Positions 4,643 through 5,535 of a DNA stretch of 5,535 nt are shown one piece after another (positions within the stretch are counted from its first letter, which is position 1; each line of letters begins with the position of its first letter). The position numbers and the translations under genes are program-made. Source of the stretch: Burkholderiaceae bacterium (GTDB taxonomy: Bacteria; Pseudomonadota; Gammaproteobacteria; Burkholderiales; Burkholderiaceae_C); the NCBI GenBank assembly GCA_013693755.1, contig CP059256.1, forward strand, positions 1,848,653 to 1,854,187, given 5' to 3'. Below the pieces are notes generated by a model. The model worked only from the letters and a program-made list of their open reading frames with translations. It made no database searches and was not told where the DNA came from.

Positions 4643-5535
4643 TCAGCCATGGCTGCGGTCGCCCCGGGCAATCGCGATCAGGTGTTGCACCTCTTCCGGG
4701 TGCTCGCGCAGGTTGCGCGCATGCCAGCGCTGGATCAGCCACATGTTGCCCGCCACCACCAGACCGAAGCCGGTGATGGCGCCGAATGCAGACAGACCCA
4801 GGCCGGTGAACAGGCTGTAGAGCGCACCCATGCCCAGGATGGCGGCTTGCTCGTTGAAGTTCTGCACGGCAATCGAGCGGCCTGCGCCCATCAGGTTGTG
4901 CCCGCGATGCTGCAGCAAGGCGTTCATCGGCACCACCATGAAGCCGCCGAGCCCGCCGAGCAGAATCAGGAACGGCACCGCGACCCACACGTTGCCGATG
5001 AAATTCATGCCGATCACCAGCACACCCATCAGGATGCCCAGCGGCATCACCCTCGGCGCCATCTCCAGCCGGCAGCGCAGCGAGGCGAGCACCGCACCCA
5101 CGGCCGTTCCGATGGCCACCACGCCCACCAGGGACGAGGCCTGGGTGGTGCTGTAGCCCAGCGCGGCGGCAGCCCAGGCCAGCACGATGTAGCGCAGATT
5201 GCCCGACACGCCCCAGAACAGCGTGGTGGTCGCCAGCGAGATCTGCCCGAGCCGGTCACGCCACAGGCGGGTGTTGCACTGCCAGAAATCGGGCAGCAGG
5301 GCCAACACGTTGCGCGGCAGCGGGCGCAGGGTCACGCCGGTCTCGGGAATGCGGGTGTTGAACCAGGCCGCCACCGCATACACCACGATCAGCACGGCAA
5401 TCGACGCCTCGGCCGGGGTGTCGATGCCAGTGTCGATGAAGGGCACGTCCACCGCCAGCAGCAGGCCCGAGAGCTTCGGCCCGACGAGCTGCCCGCCCAG
5501 CAGCACGCCGAGAATGATCGAAGCAATGGTCAGCC
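4643..5535 (-). CDS. lplT: Lysophospholipid transporter LplT (MFS), N-terminal part outside window
   Basis: About 297 residues are visible; from memory of E. coli LplT (about 397 residues) roughly the first 140-150 are missing beyond 5535. The block LGGFMVVPMNALLQHRG, then MGAGRSIAVQNFNEQAA, matches the LplT signature closely, as do LFWGVSGNLRY and the MPLGILMGVLV segment. LplT is a major facilitator that flips lysophospholipids, notably lysophosphatidylethanolamine, across the inner membrane for reacylation by acyl-ACP synthetase Aas; no aas gene is in view. A polar tail of about 25 residues (RWHARNLREHPEEVQHLIAI) extends past the last membrane segment. The next gene on this strand is the EamA permease, 24 bases downstream and in the same frame, so the two are probably co-transcribed. 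The frame is intact. Confidence 0.87.
   Translation of the reverse strand, partial: LTIASIILGVLLGGQLVGPKLSGLLLAVDVPFIDTGIDTPAEASIAVLIVVYAVAAWFNTRIPETGVTLRPLPRNVLALLPDFWQCNTRLWRDRLGQISLATTTLFWGVSGNLRYIVLAWAAAALGYSTTQASSLVGVVAIGTAVGAVLASLRCRLEMAPRVMPLGILMGVLVIGMNFIGNVWVAVPFLILLGGLGGFMVVPMNALLQHRGHNLMGAGRSIAVQNFNEQAAILGMGALYSLFTGLGLSAFGAITGFGLVVAGNMWLIQRWHARNLREHPEEVQHLIAIARGDRSHG

Overview
The window is GC-rich with strong G/C preference at third codon positions. Its genes (a thiol peroxidase of the glutathione peroxidase family, an EamA/DMT permease, an LplT-type lysophospholipid transporter) and paired receiver-like proteins suggest a betaproteobacterium, perhaps Rhodocyclales (Thauera/Azoarcus-like). 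That placement is inferred from overall impression, not from a search.

Layout. 1-339 (+): 3' end of an unrecognised alpha-helical protein, possibly frameshifted near its end. 329-489: first copy of a 161-bp palindromic mobile element. 491-976 (-): glutathione peroxidase-family gene. 977-1140: short divergent intergenic region. 1141-2117 (+) and 2292-3568 (+): two tandem paralogues, here called A and B. Each has an N-terminal receiver-like domain, a Pro/Ala-rich linker and a C-terminal receiver-like domain, and each is broken by frameshifts as sequenced (one in A, three in B). 3597-3757: second copy of the 161-bp element. 3758-4618 (-): EamA-family permease. 4643-5535 (-): lplT, whose 5' end lies outside the window; it is followed in the same frame, 24 bases later, by the EamA gene.

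The two most notable things are the element pair and the A/B pair. The element copies are the same length, about 90% identical, share 20-bp terminal inverted repeats with one mismatch, and are each flanked by a perfect 4-bp direct repeat (CTCA and TTAG). This is the signature of a non-autonomous transposable element (MITE). Both copies sit between convergent genes, and in both the duplicated target includes the stop codon of the minus-strand gene.

The A/B pair looks like a duplicated two-domain family of degenerate response-regulator receivers without an output domain. They align from the start codon to the C-terminus once frames are joined. No histidine kinase, output domain or other partner is visible in the window, so their pathway is unknown. 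The lplT-EamA pair is probably one transcriptional unit for membrane transport; the peroxidase gene stands alone. No RNA gene, CRISPR array or transposase gene was seen.
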